Assembly: GCA_023258235.1 (NCBI GenBank)
Contig: JALQZP010000005.1
Span: 1 to 34,373 of the forward strand
Direction: 5' to 3'
Source of the DNA: Terrimicrobiaceae bacterium
GTDB taxonomy: Bacteria > Verrucomicrobiota > Verrucomicrobiia > Chthoniobacterales > Terrimicrobiaceae
DNA: 34,373 nucleotides
Under the pieces are notes generated by a model. The model made no database searches. It was not told where the DNA came from and saw nothing but the letters and a program-made list of their open reading frames with translations. The position numbers were made by a program, and so were the translations under genes. This document shows, piece by piece, positions 15,234-23,401 of this stretch (the stretch's first letter is position 1; the number at the start of each line of letters is the position of its first letter).

Positions 15234-16567
15234 CAGAGGGACGTGGCGGATTTGACCTTGGATTCCCAGCGGGTCAGTAAATGGATAATCATGTTAACAC
15301 CAAACTTAAAGCTCATATCCAGCGCAGGAGGCTCGACATTGAAAATAAGACGCTCACGCAAATCAAGAAGTTGCTGGTTCTGAGCTAGATAGGTTGCGTG
15401 CGGAGGCGCATAACCAGGTCTATCCGTCTCTAAGTAAAGCTTTTTGCGATCGGTATCCAAGGCAAATTGCCACATATCTCCGTAGTCGTTGGCGGTGTAG
15501 ATGACGGCGATCTCACCATAGATTTTCAGGCAATAGACAGGTTCCTTGTAGAAATTGATGCCAGGAGGCACTTCTTTCACTTCGGGGTAGTAGGCATGGC
15601 CAGTGAAAACCGGGTGGTTGGGGGGCAACTCCTCCCATTCTTTGTCCTTGTCGGGGAGGACGCGTTTCATCTCGCGGCGGAAGGCGATATCGAAGCGGGA
15701 ATTCCGCCCGGGTCTGGAGCTGTCCCCCCAGATCGCGCCGCCCAAGCTCACATACTTGCGGAGATTTTCCACCTCGGGCTCGGTGAGGACAAAATCTTTA
15801 CTGCCCGTGAGGAAAATGAAGGGCGGCTTGAGGGAGAAAAAGTCAGGGGAATCGAGCTTAATGGTTTTGACGTTTTTGTAGTTCGTCTTGATTTTTCCAC
15901 CGGAGAATTCGGATATGTAGCCAAGCAGGTTGGGGAGACTTCCGTTGTCGATATTGTCGGGTTCGACGCCTCTGCCGGGCTTGGTTCGCTTGACTGTACT
16001 GATGGTGGAGTCCCAATCGCCGCCGGCGTATTGGCCGATGTAGGCGGTGAATTCAAACTCTCTCGAACGCGTGCCTGTTCCGCTGCCGGAGCCCTTGCCC
16101 CAGCCGCCGGTGAATCCCTTGATGCCAGCGGCGGCCGCAGCCGTCATGCCGGTTCCCTTCACTCCGCCGACAGGCGCGGAGGGCTTTGGCGCGGACATGG
16201 TGGTCGCCGCGGGAGCCGCTGTGGGAACGGGAGCCATGACCATCTGCGCCATGCTGAAACTCGTTGGTGAGGTCGCCGTGGTGGTGATGGCATTGACGGC
16301 CGAGTTGTTCACCGGTGTGGGGGTGACGGTGACATCCTGCGTTTGGGGCATCTCCTGCTGGGTTTGCTGTGGCGGTGGAGCGGTCTCCTCGGTGCTGCCC
16401 ACGAAGCCCTCGCTTCCGCCTTCAAAATCGGGTGGTTCCTGCACGGCTTTGAAAAGAACCGTGGTACCGAAAATCGCCACAAAAATCACGTGGATGAGAA
16501 ACGAAATCGTGAAATCCCGGGAGTTTCGGAGCTTGTCTATAAAATTGGCAACGAAGTTGTTTTCCAT
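15233..16567 (-). CDS. membrane-anchored DUF4159 protein
   Basis: An N-terminal cytoplasmic stretch and one membrane helix (FTISFLIHVIFVAIFGTTVLF, about residues 19-39, TonB-like topology) are followed by a low-complexity Pro/Thr/Ala-rich linker to about residue 165. After this comes a DUF4159 domain, recognised by FIFLTGSKDFVLTEPEVENLRKYV and GGAIWGDSSRPGRNSRFDIAF. DUF4159 has a glutamine-amidotransferase-like fold and is common in planctomycetes, verrucomicrobia and other phyla, often near MoxR/von Willebrand genes that are not present here. The position suggests a periplasmic domain tethered to the inner membrane. It is the first gene of a two-gene unit with the FG-GAP gene. No strong Shine-Dalgarno sequence is seen before the ATG at 16567. 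Confidence 0.82.
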   Translation of the reverse strand: MENNFVANFIDKLRNSRDFTISFLIHVIFVAIFGTTVLFKAVQEPPDFEGGSEGFVGSTEETAPPPQQTQQEMPQTQDVTVTPTPVNNSAVNAITTTATSPTSFSMAQMVMAPVPTAAPAATTMSAPKPSAPVGGVKGTGMTAAAAAGIKGFTGGWGKGSGSGTGTRSREFEFTAYIGQYAGGDWDSTISTVKRTKPGRGVEPDNIDNGSLPNLLGYISEFSGGKIKTNYKNVKTIKLDSPDFFSLKPPFIFLTGSKDFVLTEPEVENLRKYVSLGGAIWGDSSRPGRNSRFDIAFRREMKRVLPDKDKEWEELPPNHPVFTGHAYYPEVKEVPPGINFYKEPVYCLKIYGEIAVIYTANDYGDMWQFALDTDRKKLYLETDRPGYAPPHATYLAQNQQLLDLRERLIFNVEPPALDMSFKFGVNMIIHLLTRWESKVKSATSL

Positions 16568-16862
16568 AAGGGCTGCTTTTTAATGCGATCTCATTCGATT
16601 ACCCAACTGCGTGGAGGCGTGCATTTCCATGTCGATTTTCGGGACCGGCTTGCATGAGATGATTTTGACGTTTGAATATTACCAAAAATGGGGGTTTGCA
16701 TAAGGTTCCGGTGTCGCTTGAGTCCATGTGGGACGGATGCGTTAGTGGATGACCTACCTCTCTGAATCATGTATCAAAGCCTTCCTATCTTCAACTAAAA
16801 TAATCCTTTTTTCCGTGCTAAAACCGCCAAGTTTTGAGTTTCTTTGATTTAGGGGTGGGTTT

Positions 16863-17786
16863 TTATCTCTTGGATTGGTGGCCTTCCTGTGCGGCCCAAG
16901 CGATGCGGAACCCGATGGATGTACCGCGTCCGTTCGGATCGTTGGCGTTGCGGGCCGAGGACATCAGTCCGGTGCCGCAGAAATCCCAAGCGCCGCCGCG
17001 CAAGGTGTGGTAGGTGCGAGAAGCGTTGTAGTTGTCCATCACCCATTCCCAGACATTGCCGCTGAGATCGTAGATCCCGAGATCGTTTGGCTGAAAGGCG
17101 TCAACGGGAGAGGTGAATTCGAAATCATCTTTTTTGAGCGACTGGTGGTAGTTGCCAAAGTCCTTGCGGGGCGGGTAGCCCGGCCCCCAAGGGTAGCCCT
17201 GCTTTTGTTTGCTTCGCTCGGCGGGCGTGTCTTCGCCTTCGTTGGGCAGGCCAATGGCGGCGCTCCACTCGAGGTCGCTGAGCAGGCGATAAAACTGGTC
17301 TTGCGGCATGATCCCCTCATCACGCTCCTTGGAAGTGAGCCAGAGGCAATAGTCGATCGCTTCGTGCCAAGAGACGTTGACAACGGGGTGCGTCAAATCG
17401 GTGGGGTTTTTCTGATCCGGAAAAGCGATGTTCTTCGCGGTGCAGTAGAGTTGATAGTCCTGCACCCGTATGGGATGGGTTCCGACGAGGGTTTTGAAGC
17501 GAGGAATCGGAACAAAGGAGAGGCCCAAGCTGTTCACATGCGGCTGCGAGGCGCTCGCGCGCGGCATTGGCGAGGCCACGGCATGGGCCATGTTGGAACT
17601 CACCTGCGCAAATGCCGCAAGCAAACGCCTGCGATCGCCGATGCGGGCGATCCCGAGCTCGATCAGGTCTTTATCGGTGAGATATCCGAGAACAGCATCG
17701 TCTACACCTTCCCTGAAAAAATTTTCAAGGAGGTTCTCGCGCCTTTCCGCTTTGAGAATGGCCTCAAGCTGTAATGTTATTTCAAT
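16863..17786 (-). CDS. SAM (sterile alpha motif) domain fused to SUMF1/FGE-type domain, probable AUU start
   Basis: The ORF track gives 253 aa from a TTG at 17624, but the same frame is open upstream to a TGA at 17792-17790. The extra residues read ENLLENFFREGVDDAVLGYL, TDKDLIELGI and RIGDRRRLLAAFA. This is a SAM (sterile alpha motif) domain, a protein-interaction fold. No ATG, GTG or TTG exists in that stretch. AUU at 17786 has AGGGGG 7 nt upstream on the minus strand, so I propose an AUU start (307 aa). Residues about 85-300 form a formylglycine-generating-enzyme/SUMF1 fold (VNVSWHEAIDYC, YPWGPGYP, GIYDLSGNVWEWV, LRGGAWDF, SIGFRI). The catalytic cysteine pair of true FGE is not present in the segment before GFRI, so a binding or structural role is more likely. 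No signal peptide is seen. It lies downstream of lpxB on the same strand. Confidence 0.75.
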   Translation of the reverse strand: MEITLQLEAILKAERRENLLENFFREGVDDAVLGYLTDKDLIELGIARIGDRRRLLAAFAQVSSNMAHAVASPMPRASASQPHVNSLGLSFVPIPRFKTLVGTHPIRVQDYQLYCTAKNIAFPDQKNPTDLTHPVVNVSWHEAIDYCLWLTSKERDEGIMPQDQFYRLLSDLEWSAAIGLPNEGEDTPAERSKQKQGYPWGPGYPPRKDFGNYHQSLKKDDFEFTSPVDAFQPNDLGIYDLSGNVWEWVMDNYNASRTYHTLRGGAWDFCGTGLMSSARNANDPNGRGTSIGFRIAWAAQEGHQSKR

Positions 17787-17982
17787 AAATCATCCCCCTG
17801 CGTTGTCAGCCACTTAACGCTTTAGCCTATTTGGGGGGCATCATCAAATGGGTTAAAGCTTATTTCTAAATTTAGTAGTTCTATGAAACTAGGAAAAAGC
17901 GCGATTGTCATCAAGCTTTAAACATCCTTCCTTGATTACAATGGAGAGATGGGGCCTTTATTCCCCTCGAAAAAACGATCTA

Positions 17983-19155
17983 TCAGCCCAGAGTGGCCTT
18001 GAGGAGTTCCCTTGCGGCACGGACGCTGGCTCCTTCCGCTTGCAGCAGGGAAAGGATGCCTGCCATCCCGGAGGATAATTTTTCGCGTGCGGCGGTGTCG
18101 TTCAAGAGTCTGAGCGCTTCCTCGGCCAGGGCGTCCGGGGTTGCGTCGCTCTGGATGAATTCGCGGATGATGTGCGGAGCGGGTAGTGCGGGCTGCCGAG
18201 GGTCGGCCGGGGGATGGATGCGGTAGTTGTTCAGAATATTAATAATCCCGAGGGCGTTCACGTCCACCAACCGCTTGCCAACCTCAAACGTGAGCCAAGC
18301 GACCCGGTAAACAAGGGCATGGGGAAGGCCGAAAAAAGCCGCCTCGAGCGTGGCTGTGCCCGAGCAGACAAGTCCCGCGGAGGCCCGTTGCATAAGGTCG
18401 TGGGCGTTGCCGACACGAATGGTGATGGGAAAATCGCCCGCCATCGTCCTCATCGTTGCCGCTCGCGCCTCGCTGGCCGCCGCCGCTTCGAAGCGAAGCC
18501 CCGGCATTTTCGCGGATACAAGACGTGCCGCATCGAGCATGACAGGAAAAATGCGGCGAACCTCGCGATCGCGGCTTCCGGGGAAGAGGCTGAGCAAATC
18601 CGTTTCGCGGGGAAGCGTCGATTTTTTGGCCGCCAGGGCTTCAAGGAGCGGGTGGCCGGTGAAAATCGTTCGCAGGCCACTCGCCTCGTAGAGCGGAGCC
18701 TCAAAAGGAAAGACGCAGATCACCAGATCCAGCCAGCGGGCCATCTTGGGGATGCGGCCTTTGTTCCACGCCCAAACCTGCGGACTGATGTAATACAGGA
18801 TGCGGCCGGTGTAGCCCTGGGCGCGGAGCGCTTTCGCAAGGCGGAGATTGAATCCCGGGTAGTCCACCAGCACAACGGCATCGGGATTTTCCTTCCGGAT
18901 CGCGTCGCGCATCGTGTGGAATTTTTGTCGAAAATACCCGTAATGCCGAAGCACGTCCCAGAGGCCCACGACGGCCGCGCGCTGCACCCAGTTATCAAAT
19001 CCCGCGTCGCTCAGCGCGGCCATTCCCGCCCCCCCTGCACCACCGAAGCGGATATCCGGCCGAAGCGCCCGCATGGCTTTCATCACCTCGACCGCCCGTG
19101 CATCGCCGCTCTCCTCGCCCGCCACAAACCAAAAATAAGGCGTCCTCATCGACAT
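17983..19155 (-). CDS. lpxB: lipid-A-disaccharide synthase
   Basis: The enzyme joins UDP-2,3-diacylglucosamine and lipid X into the disaccharide core of lipid A, at the inner face of the cytoplasmic membrane. Signature segments are FVAGEESGD at the N-terminus, AAVVGLWDVL, LVDYPGFNLRLAK, the family hallmark YYISPQVWAWNKGRI, FTGHPLL, FPGSRDREV, and CSGTATLEAAFFGLP with VYRVAWLTF. Length (390 aa) is normal. The ORF track starts 30 residues earlier at 19245. I choose the ATG at 19155 (MSMRTPYFWFVAGEE) because the fold begins directly after it and the upstream residues are not family-like. It shows that the organism makes lipid A. It is divergent from rpsA. Confidence 0.95.
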   Translation of the reverse strand: MSMRTPYFWFVAGEESGDARAVEVMKAMRALRPDIRFGGAGGAGMAALSDAGFDNWVQRAAVVGLWDVLRHYGYFRQKFHTMRDAIRKENPDAVVLVDYPGFNLRLAKALRAQGYTGRILYYISPQVWAWNKGRIPKMARWLDLVICVFPFEAPLYEASGLRTIFTGHPLLEALAAKKSTLPRETDLLSLFPGSRDREVRRIFPVMLDAARLVSAKMPGLRFEAAAASEARAATMRTMAGDFPITIRVGNAHDLMQRASAGLVCSGTATLEAAFFGLPHALVYRVAWLTFEVGKRLVDVNALGIINILNNYRIHPPADPRQPALPAPHIIREFIQSDATPDALAEEALRLLNDTAAREKLSSGMAGILSLLQAEGASVRAARELLKATLG

Positions 19156-19405
19156 GGTGCGCAAGGGTGATCCGGGCGGTTGAATATCAAAGAAAAAATA
19201 GCGGAAAGCGTGGGCATGGATGGACGCCTTCCATATCACGACCACCCTGCCGGAAAATCGAGTCTTTGTTTTTGACGAAAAAGATTGCCCCGGGAAGAAG
19301 GACGGCTAGGATGGCCGACTCGCATGCGGTCGTCGTGTCCGCAGGCCGCTCTTTCATTCCTTACCAAGAAGCGGTTGCGATAAACCAACAGGAACAATCA
19401 ACCAT

Positions 19406-21085
19406 ATGTCAGCATTGAAAGAATTGATCGCCAGCTCGATCAAAAATTATCGGGAAGGCAGCATCGTCAAAGGCACCATCCTGGAAATCAGAAACCGCGA
19501 ATTTCTCGTGGACATCGGATACAAGAGCGAGGGAGTGATTCCCGCCTCGGAGTTCGACGAACCAGATCAAGTCGAAGTCGGGGACGAAGTGGAAGTCCTG
19601 CTCGAACGTCTTGAAAACGATGAGGGCATGGTCGTCCTCTCGAAAGAAAAAGCATCCCAACGTCAGAACTGGGAAAAAATCGTCGGCGTCTTCAAGGGCG
19701 ACGGGCTCATCAAGGGCAAGGTTCGCAGCGTCGTCAAAGGCGGCCTCATGGTCAACGTCGGTGTGGAAGCCTTCCTCCCCGCGTCCCAGATCGACATCGT
19801 CCCGCCGAAGGATCTCCAGCAGTTCGTCAACAACACCTACGATTTCAAAATCGTCAAAATCAACGAGGATCGCAAAAACGTCGTTCTCAGCCGCCGCGAA
19901 ATCATCGAGCAGGAACGCTCGGACAAACGCCAGACCTTCCTCAGCGGGGTCAACATCGGCGACAAAATCGTCGGCACGGTCAAAAACATCACCGACTTCG
20001 GTGCGTTCGTGGACCTCGACGGCATCGACGGCCTCCTGCATGTCACCGACATGTCCTGGGCCCGCCTCAACCATCCCGCCGAAATCCTCAAAGTCGGCCA
20101 ACAACTCACCGTTCAGGTGCTCGATATCAACAAGGACAAGGAGCGCGTTTCGCTTGGTCTCAAGCAAATGCAATCGAATCCATGGGACAAGATCGAAGAG
20201 CGCTTCCCTGTCGGACAGAAGGTCTCCGGAAAAGTCACCAACCTCATGCCCTACGGCGCCTTCGTGCAGATCGAAGACGGCGTGGAAGGCCTCATCCACG
20301 TCTCCGAACTCTCCTGGACGAAGCGCATCGCACGTCCATCCGACGTTCTCACGCTCGGCCAAGAGGTCGAAGCCGTGGTCTTGGGTGTGAACAAGGACGA
20401 GCAGAAAATCTCTCTCGGCGTTCGCCAACTCGAGCCGAATCCATGGGATGAGATCGAGCTTCGCTACATGATCGGCAAACAGGTCAAGGGCAAGGTTCGC
20501 AACATGACCGCCTATGGCGCGTTCGTGGAACTCGAAGAAGGCATCGACGGTATGATCCACGTCTCGGATCTTTCCTGGACACGCAAAATCAATCACCCGA
20601 GCGAAATGCTCAAAAAGGGCGACGATCTCGAAGCCGTGGTTCTCGACATCGACAAGGCCAACCAACGCATCAGCCTTGGTGTCAAGCAGCTCGATAACGA
20701 CCCTTGGAAAGAAATCGACAGCCGCTTCCGCATCGGCGATCTCGTCAAGGGCACGGTCAGCAAGCTCACCAACTTCGGCGCCTTCATCCAACTCCAGGAC
20801 GACATCGACGGCCTCGTGCACATCTCGCAAATCAGCGAAGACCGTGTCGAGAAAGTCAAAGACGTTCTCAAAGTTGGTCAGGAAGTGGAAGCCCGCGTCA
20901 TCAAGGTGGACAAAGCCGAGCGCCGCATCGGTCTCTCGGTCAAGGCCGCCAACTACAGCGAGGAAGCCATTCGCAAGGAGGCCGAGGCCTTCGACACGCT
21001 GCGTCCGGGCGAGGACATGGTCGGTCTCGACCAAGCCTTCCAGTTCGCGGAGGACGAATACCGTCCCGGCCAACCGAAAAAATAA
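19406..21085 (+). CDS. rpsA: 30S ribosomal protein S1
   Basis: This 559-aa protein consists of six S1 (OB-fold) RNA-binding repeats, at about residues 17-85, 103-170, 190-258, 275-345, 362-432 and 449-518. The last four share the motif GxVxNxxxYGAFVxLexGIdGLIHvSdlsW. S1 binds mRNA at the small subunit and helps start translation of structured messages. The six-repeat architecture with a short acidic/basic tail is that of Gram-negative S1. Codon use is strongly biased to C- and G-ending codons compared with neighbours, as expected of a very highly expressed gene. AGGAAC lies upstream of the ATG. It is followed 39 nt later by the glutaredoxin gene and a strong terminator. Confidence 0.97.
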   Translation: MSALKELIASSIKNYREGSIVKGTILEIRNREFLVDIGYKSEGVIPASEFDEPDQVEVGDEVEVLLERLENDEGMVVLSKEKASQRQNWEKIVGVFKGDGLIKGKVRSVVKGGLMVNVGVEAFLPASQIDIVPPKDLQQFVNNTYDFKIVKINEDRKNVVLSRREIIEQERSDKRQTFLSGVNIGDKIVGTVKNITDFGAFVDLDGIDGLLHVTDMSWARLNHPAEILKVGQQLTVQVLDINKDKERVSLGLKQMQSNPWDKIEERFPVGQKVSGKVTNLMPYGAFVQIEDGVEGLIHVSELSWTKRIARPSDVLTLGQEVEAVVLGVNKDEQKISLGVRQLEPNPWDEIELRYMIGKQVKGKVRNMTAYGAFVELEEGIDGMIHVSDLSWTRKINHPSEMLKKGDDLEAVVLDIDKANQRISLGVKQLDNDPWKEIDSRFRIGDLVKGTVSKLTNFGAFIQLQDDIDGLVHISQISEDRVEKVKDVLKVGQEVEARVIKVDKAERRIGLSVKAANYSEEAIRKEAEAFDTLRPGEDMVGLDQAFQFAEDEYRPGQPKK

Positions 21086-21124
21086 TTGCGATTCTTTCGC
21101 AATCGACGTTCGTAATTCAACACG

Positions 21125-21460
21125 ATGAACAAACCAGAAATCACAGCCTACTTGAAAACCCATTGCGGGTGGAGCCGCGGCGTTCGCGCCGTGTTTGAGA
21201 AATACGCGCTCCCCTTCACGGAGAAGGACATCATCCTGAACCCGAGTTATCGGTTCGAGATGGAGCAACTTAGCGGACAACCGCTATCACCCTGTGTGGT
21301 CATCAACGGGACCATGCTTGCCGACATCAGTGGAGAGGAAGTGGAAGCCTACATGCTCGCCAACGGGCTCGTGGGAGAAACATCCCGCGCCACCAGCGTG
21401 CCGCTCAATGCTCCCTGTTCCGACGAGGAACATGCCGCGATGGTGAATGTGAGATCCTGA
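21125..21460 (+). CDS. monothiol (CxxS) glutaredoxin-like protein
   Basis: A 111-aa thioredoxin-fold protein with the active-site motif HCGWSRG at residues 13-19, so Cys 14 is present but the second cysteine is a serine. The usual TVP cis-proline segment reads PLSPCVVING, which places an extra cysteine (Cys 57) right beside the cis-proline. The end of the fold, MLADISGEEVEAYM, matches glutaredoxins. The protein resembles a glutaredoxin group with CGWS instead of CGFS or CPYC. It may act in glutathione-linked reduction or Fe-S handling. It follows rpsA by 39 nt and shares its terminator, so its expression probably tracks that of ribosomal genes. Confidence 0.83.
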   Translation: MNKPEITAYLKTHCGWSRGVRAVFEKYALPFTEKDIILNPSYRFEMEQLSGQPLSPCVVINGTMLADISGEEVEAYMLANGLVGETSRATSVPLNAPCSDEEHAAMVNVRS

Positions 21461-21504
21461 TTCATCGACAAGCCGGAGACACGATCTCCGGGAAACAATC
21501 AGCG

Positions 21505-21543
21505 AAGACCGCTGCGATCAATGATCGCAGCGGTCTTTTTCTT
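21505..21543 (+). terminator. strong Rho-independent terminator of rpsA-glutaredoxin
   Basis: A perfect 15-bp stem, AAGACCGCTGCGATC / GATCGCAGCGGTCTT, with a 3-nt loop (AAT) is followed by TTTTTCTTT. This is the clearest terminator in the window. Confidence 0.95.
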
Positions 21544-21586
21544 TGATTTTTCAGCCCTTCGCCTATGGTGGCATTGTCATTTTCGC

Positions 21587-22681
21587 GTGAAAAAAAAGAT
21601 CAAAAAAACCGCACCTGTCCGCCGAGCCGAGGGGCCTCATTCGCGCGACCGGCGGTTGGTTTTGATCGATCAAATCCCGCTGCGGCGCGAGGCCGAAAAA
21701 AAAGCGCTCAAAGGTCTGCGTGAAACGGTCCGCTTGCGCGAAACCGTTGTCGAATACGAGCGCCAGATCCTGCCGGAGTATGTGCGTTGGGAGAACGAAA
21801 CGGTGGGAACACTCCTCGCCGAAGAGCGCGTCTTGGAGGCCAAGCTCCGGGAATTGACGCGCATCCTCGAGGCTGTGGACTACGAGACGCTTTTCTACGA
21901 CACCAGTCCGCAGCAGGCCTACAAAGAAGTCATGAGGGAAATGAAGCGGGCCGAAGACAATCAGCGCCGGGCCGAGGCGAGAGGATTCGAGGATGAGCCT
22001 AGAGACCCCGAGGAAGAGTGGGACGAGGAGGCTGGCTACTCGGACAACGAGCGCGCCTTTCGAAGTTTCCTACGGAGGGCCGTCGGCATCGACCCCGACT
22101 TCCTGACCAAAAGGGAATACAAAAAACGCCTTGCGGAATTTTTGGAAAAAATGGGCGCGGTTGGGTCTTCCTGGCGTCCCAATCCGGACGAGTCTGATAT
22201 CGATTCGCGCGTGAAGGAACTCTACCGCGTGCTCGTCCGCCGCCTGCATCCCGATACCGGGGCGTCGGTGCGGCGCGATCCCCTGATGGCCCAACTCTGG
22301 CACGATCTTCAGGACGCCTACGCAAAAAGGGACGCCGAGCAATTGGAGCTTCTTCTTGCCATGACCGATCTGCACGAGGGACATGGGGGCATGAAAAGCA
22401 CGCTCTTCCACATGCGTCGTGCGGCGAGCGAGTTCATGCGCCGTTCCCGCGAGTTGAAAGGCCGCCTGCGCGAGATCCGCACAACGGAGGCATGGGTCTT
22501 TTGGCACACACCCGACCGCGGCAAACTCGCCGTCAAACTCAAGGCCGAAGTCGAAGCCCGGGTGAAAATCGCCCGCAAAAAAATCGCCGAATGCGAGGCG
22601 GAAATCGAAATTCTCAAATCCCCTGCTCGCAAAAGAAAAACCAAATACAATCCCCTCGGGCAGGATTACTTTGATTTCTAG
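21587..22681 (+). CDS. coiled-coil protein with J-domain-like segment (HPD motif)
   Basis: I choose the GTG at 21587 (MKKKIKKTAPVRR). The ORF track start at 21521 lies inside the terminator hairpin and cannot be right. The protein (364 aa) is highly charged. Residues about 35-135 form long helices, followed by an acidic stretch (GFEDEPRDPEEEWDEEAG). Residues about 206-258 resemble a J-domain (SRVKELYRVLVRRLHPDTG...LWHDLQDAYAKRD), with the HPD tripeptide at 221-223 that stimulates DnaK-type ATPases. More helices follow to the end. There is no zinc-finger or substrate-binding domain of DnaJ. A type III (specialised) Hsp70 co-chaperone is a reasonable guess. ispD begins 2 nt after its stop, so the two are co-transcribed. 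Confidence 0.7.
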   Translation: MKKKIKKTAPVRRAEGPHSRDRRLVLIDQIPLRREAEKKALKGLRETVRLRETVVEYERQILPEYVRWENETVGTLLAEERVLEAKLRELTRILEAVDYETLFYDTSPQQAYKEVMREMKRAEDNQRRAEARGFEDEPRDPEEEWDEEAGYSDNERAFRSFLRRAVGIDPDFLTKREYKKRLAEFLEKMGAVGSSWRPNPDESDIDSRVKELYRVLVRRLHPDTGASVRRDPLMAQLWHDLQDAYAKRDAEQLELLLAMTDLHEGHGGMKSTLFHMRRAASEFMRRSRELKGRLREIRTTEAWVFWHTPDRGKLAVKLKAEVEARVKIARKKIAECEAEIEILKSPARKRKTKYNPLGQDYFDF

Positions 22682-22683
22682 CT

Positions 22684-23382
22684 ATGAATGCCAATCAAAC
22701 CAACGCGGGACTGATTGTGGCCGCCGGAGCCAGTACCCGGATGGGATTCGACAAAATGACCGCGTCACTCCATGGCATGCCCGTTGTGGAATGGTCGCTG
22801 CGGGCTTTTCAGGAATGCTCGGAGATCACGCACGGCGTTCTTGTTTGCGCGCCTGATCGGATTGCGGAATTTCAGAAGCTCGCCGCGCCCTACCCGAAAT
22901 TCCAGCACATCGTTGCCGGTGGTTCGGAACGCAGCGCCTCCGTCCTCAACGGGCTTCGCGTCCTCGCGCGGTCCGGTGCCGATTATGTGGCCGTCCATGA
23001 TGCCGCCCGGCCATTGGTCACTCCGATTCTCATCTCTCGAATTTTGGAAGGAGCCCGCATTCATCAAGCCGCCGCCGCAGCCCAACCGGTGACGGACACA
23101 CTCCATCGTGGCGATGGCCAAGGGGTGCTTCTGGAAACAGTGTCCCGGCAAGGAATTTACGCCATGCAAACGCCGCAGGGGGCCCGTTTCAAAATCCTTC
23201 TTGCCGCGCTGGAGGCCCACCAAGCGGGATCCACCGATGAGGTCTCGGCACTCCTCGCGCACGGCATCCGGCCTGTCGCTATTTTAAACGATAAGCCCAA
23301 TTTCAAAATCACCTACCCTCGCGATCTCGCGATGGCAGAGGCCCTGATGGCCAAGGGCGCGCCGCTTTCAAACCAAATCTAG
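22684..23382 (+). CDS. ispD: 2-C-methyl-D-erythritol 4-phosphate cytidylyltransferase
   Basis: This third enzyme of the MEP (non-mevalonate) isoprenoid pathway forms CDP-methylerythritol from CTP. Family motifs are LIVAAGASTRMGFDK (nucleotide loop), GGSERSASVLNGL, AVHDAARPLV, the substrate region VTDTLHRG, QTPQGARFKIL and a TDEVSALLAHGIRP...KITYPRDLAMAEALM ending. Length (232 aa) is normal. It therefore shows the cell makes isoprenoids, including the undecaprenyl carrier for wall and glycan synthesis, by the MEP route. It lies between the J-domain and M42 genes with gaps of 2 and 19 nt. Confidence 0.95.
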   Translation: MNANQTNAGLIVAAGASTRMGFDKMTASLHGMPVVEWSLRAFQECSEITHGVLVCAPDRIAEFQKLAAPYPKFQHIVAGGSERSASVLNGLRVLARSGADYVAVHDAARPLVTPILISRILEGARIHQAAAAAQPVTDTLHRGDGQGVLLETVSRQGIYAMQTPQGARFKILLAALEAHQAGSTDEVSALLAHGIRPVAILNDKPNFKITYPRDLAMAEALMAKGAPLSNQI

Positions 23383-23401
23383 TCAACACCACCACCCATT
23401 T

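Noticed and set aside
17870-17900. Small inverted repeat TAGTT...AACTA upstream of the SAM-SUMF1 gene
   Set aside because: There are only 5 pairs in an AT-rich stretch, with no T run and no match to a known operator.
19406-21085. DNA repeats in rpsA as a repeat array
   Set aside because: The similarity is between the S1 protein domains; the DNA copies are diverged and have the normal period of the gene family.
19409-21280. 623-aa open frame on the minus strand opposite rpsA
   Set aside because: It mirrors the strongly biased codons of rpsA (GAC/GTC/CTC). The translation is an Asp/Val/Phe-rich repeat of the S1 repeats, with no family features.
21521-21586. N-terminal 22 residues of the J-domain ORF as listed
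   Set aside because: They are encoded by the terminator hairpin itself; the GTG at 21587 is the first sensible start.
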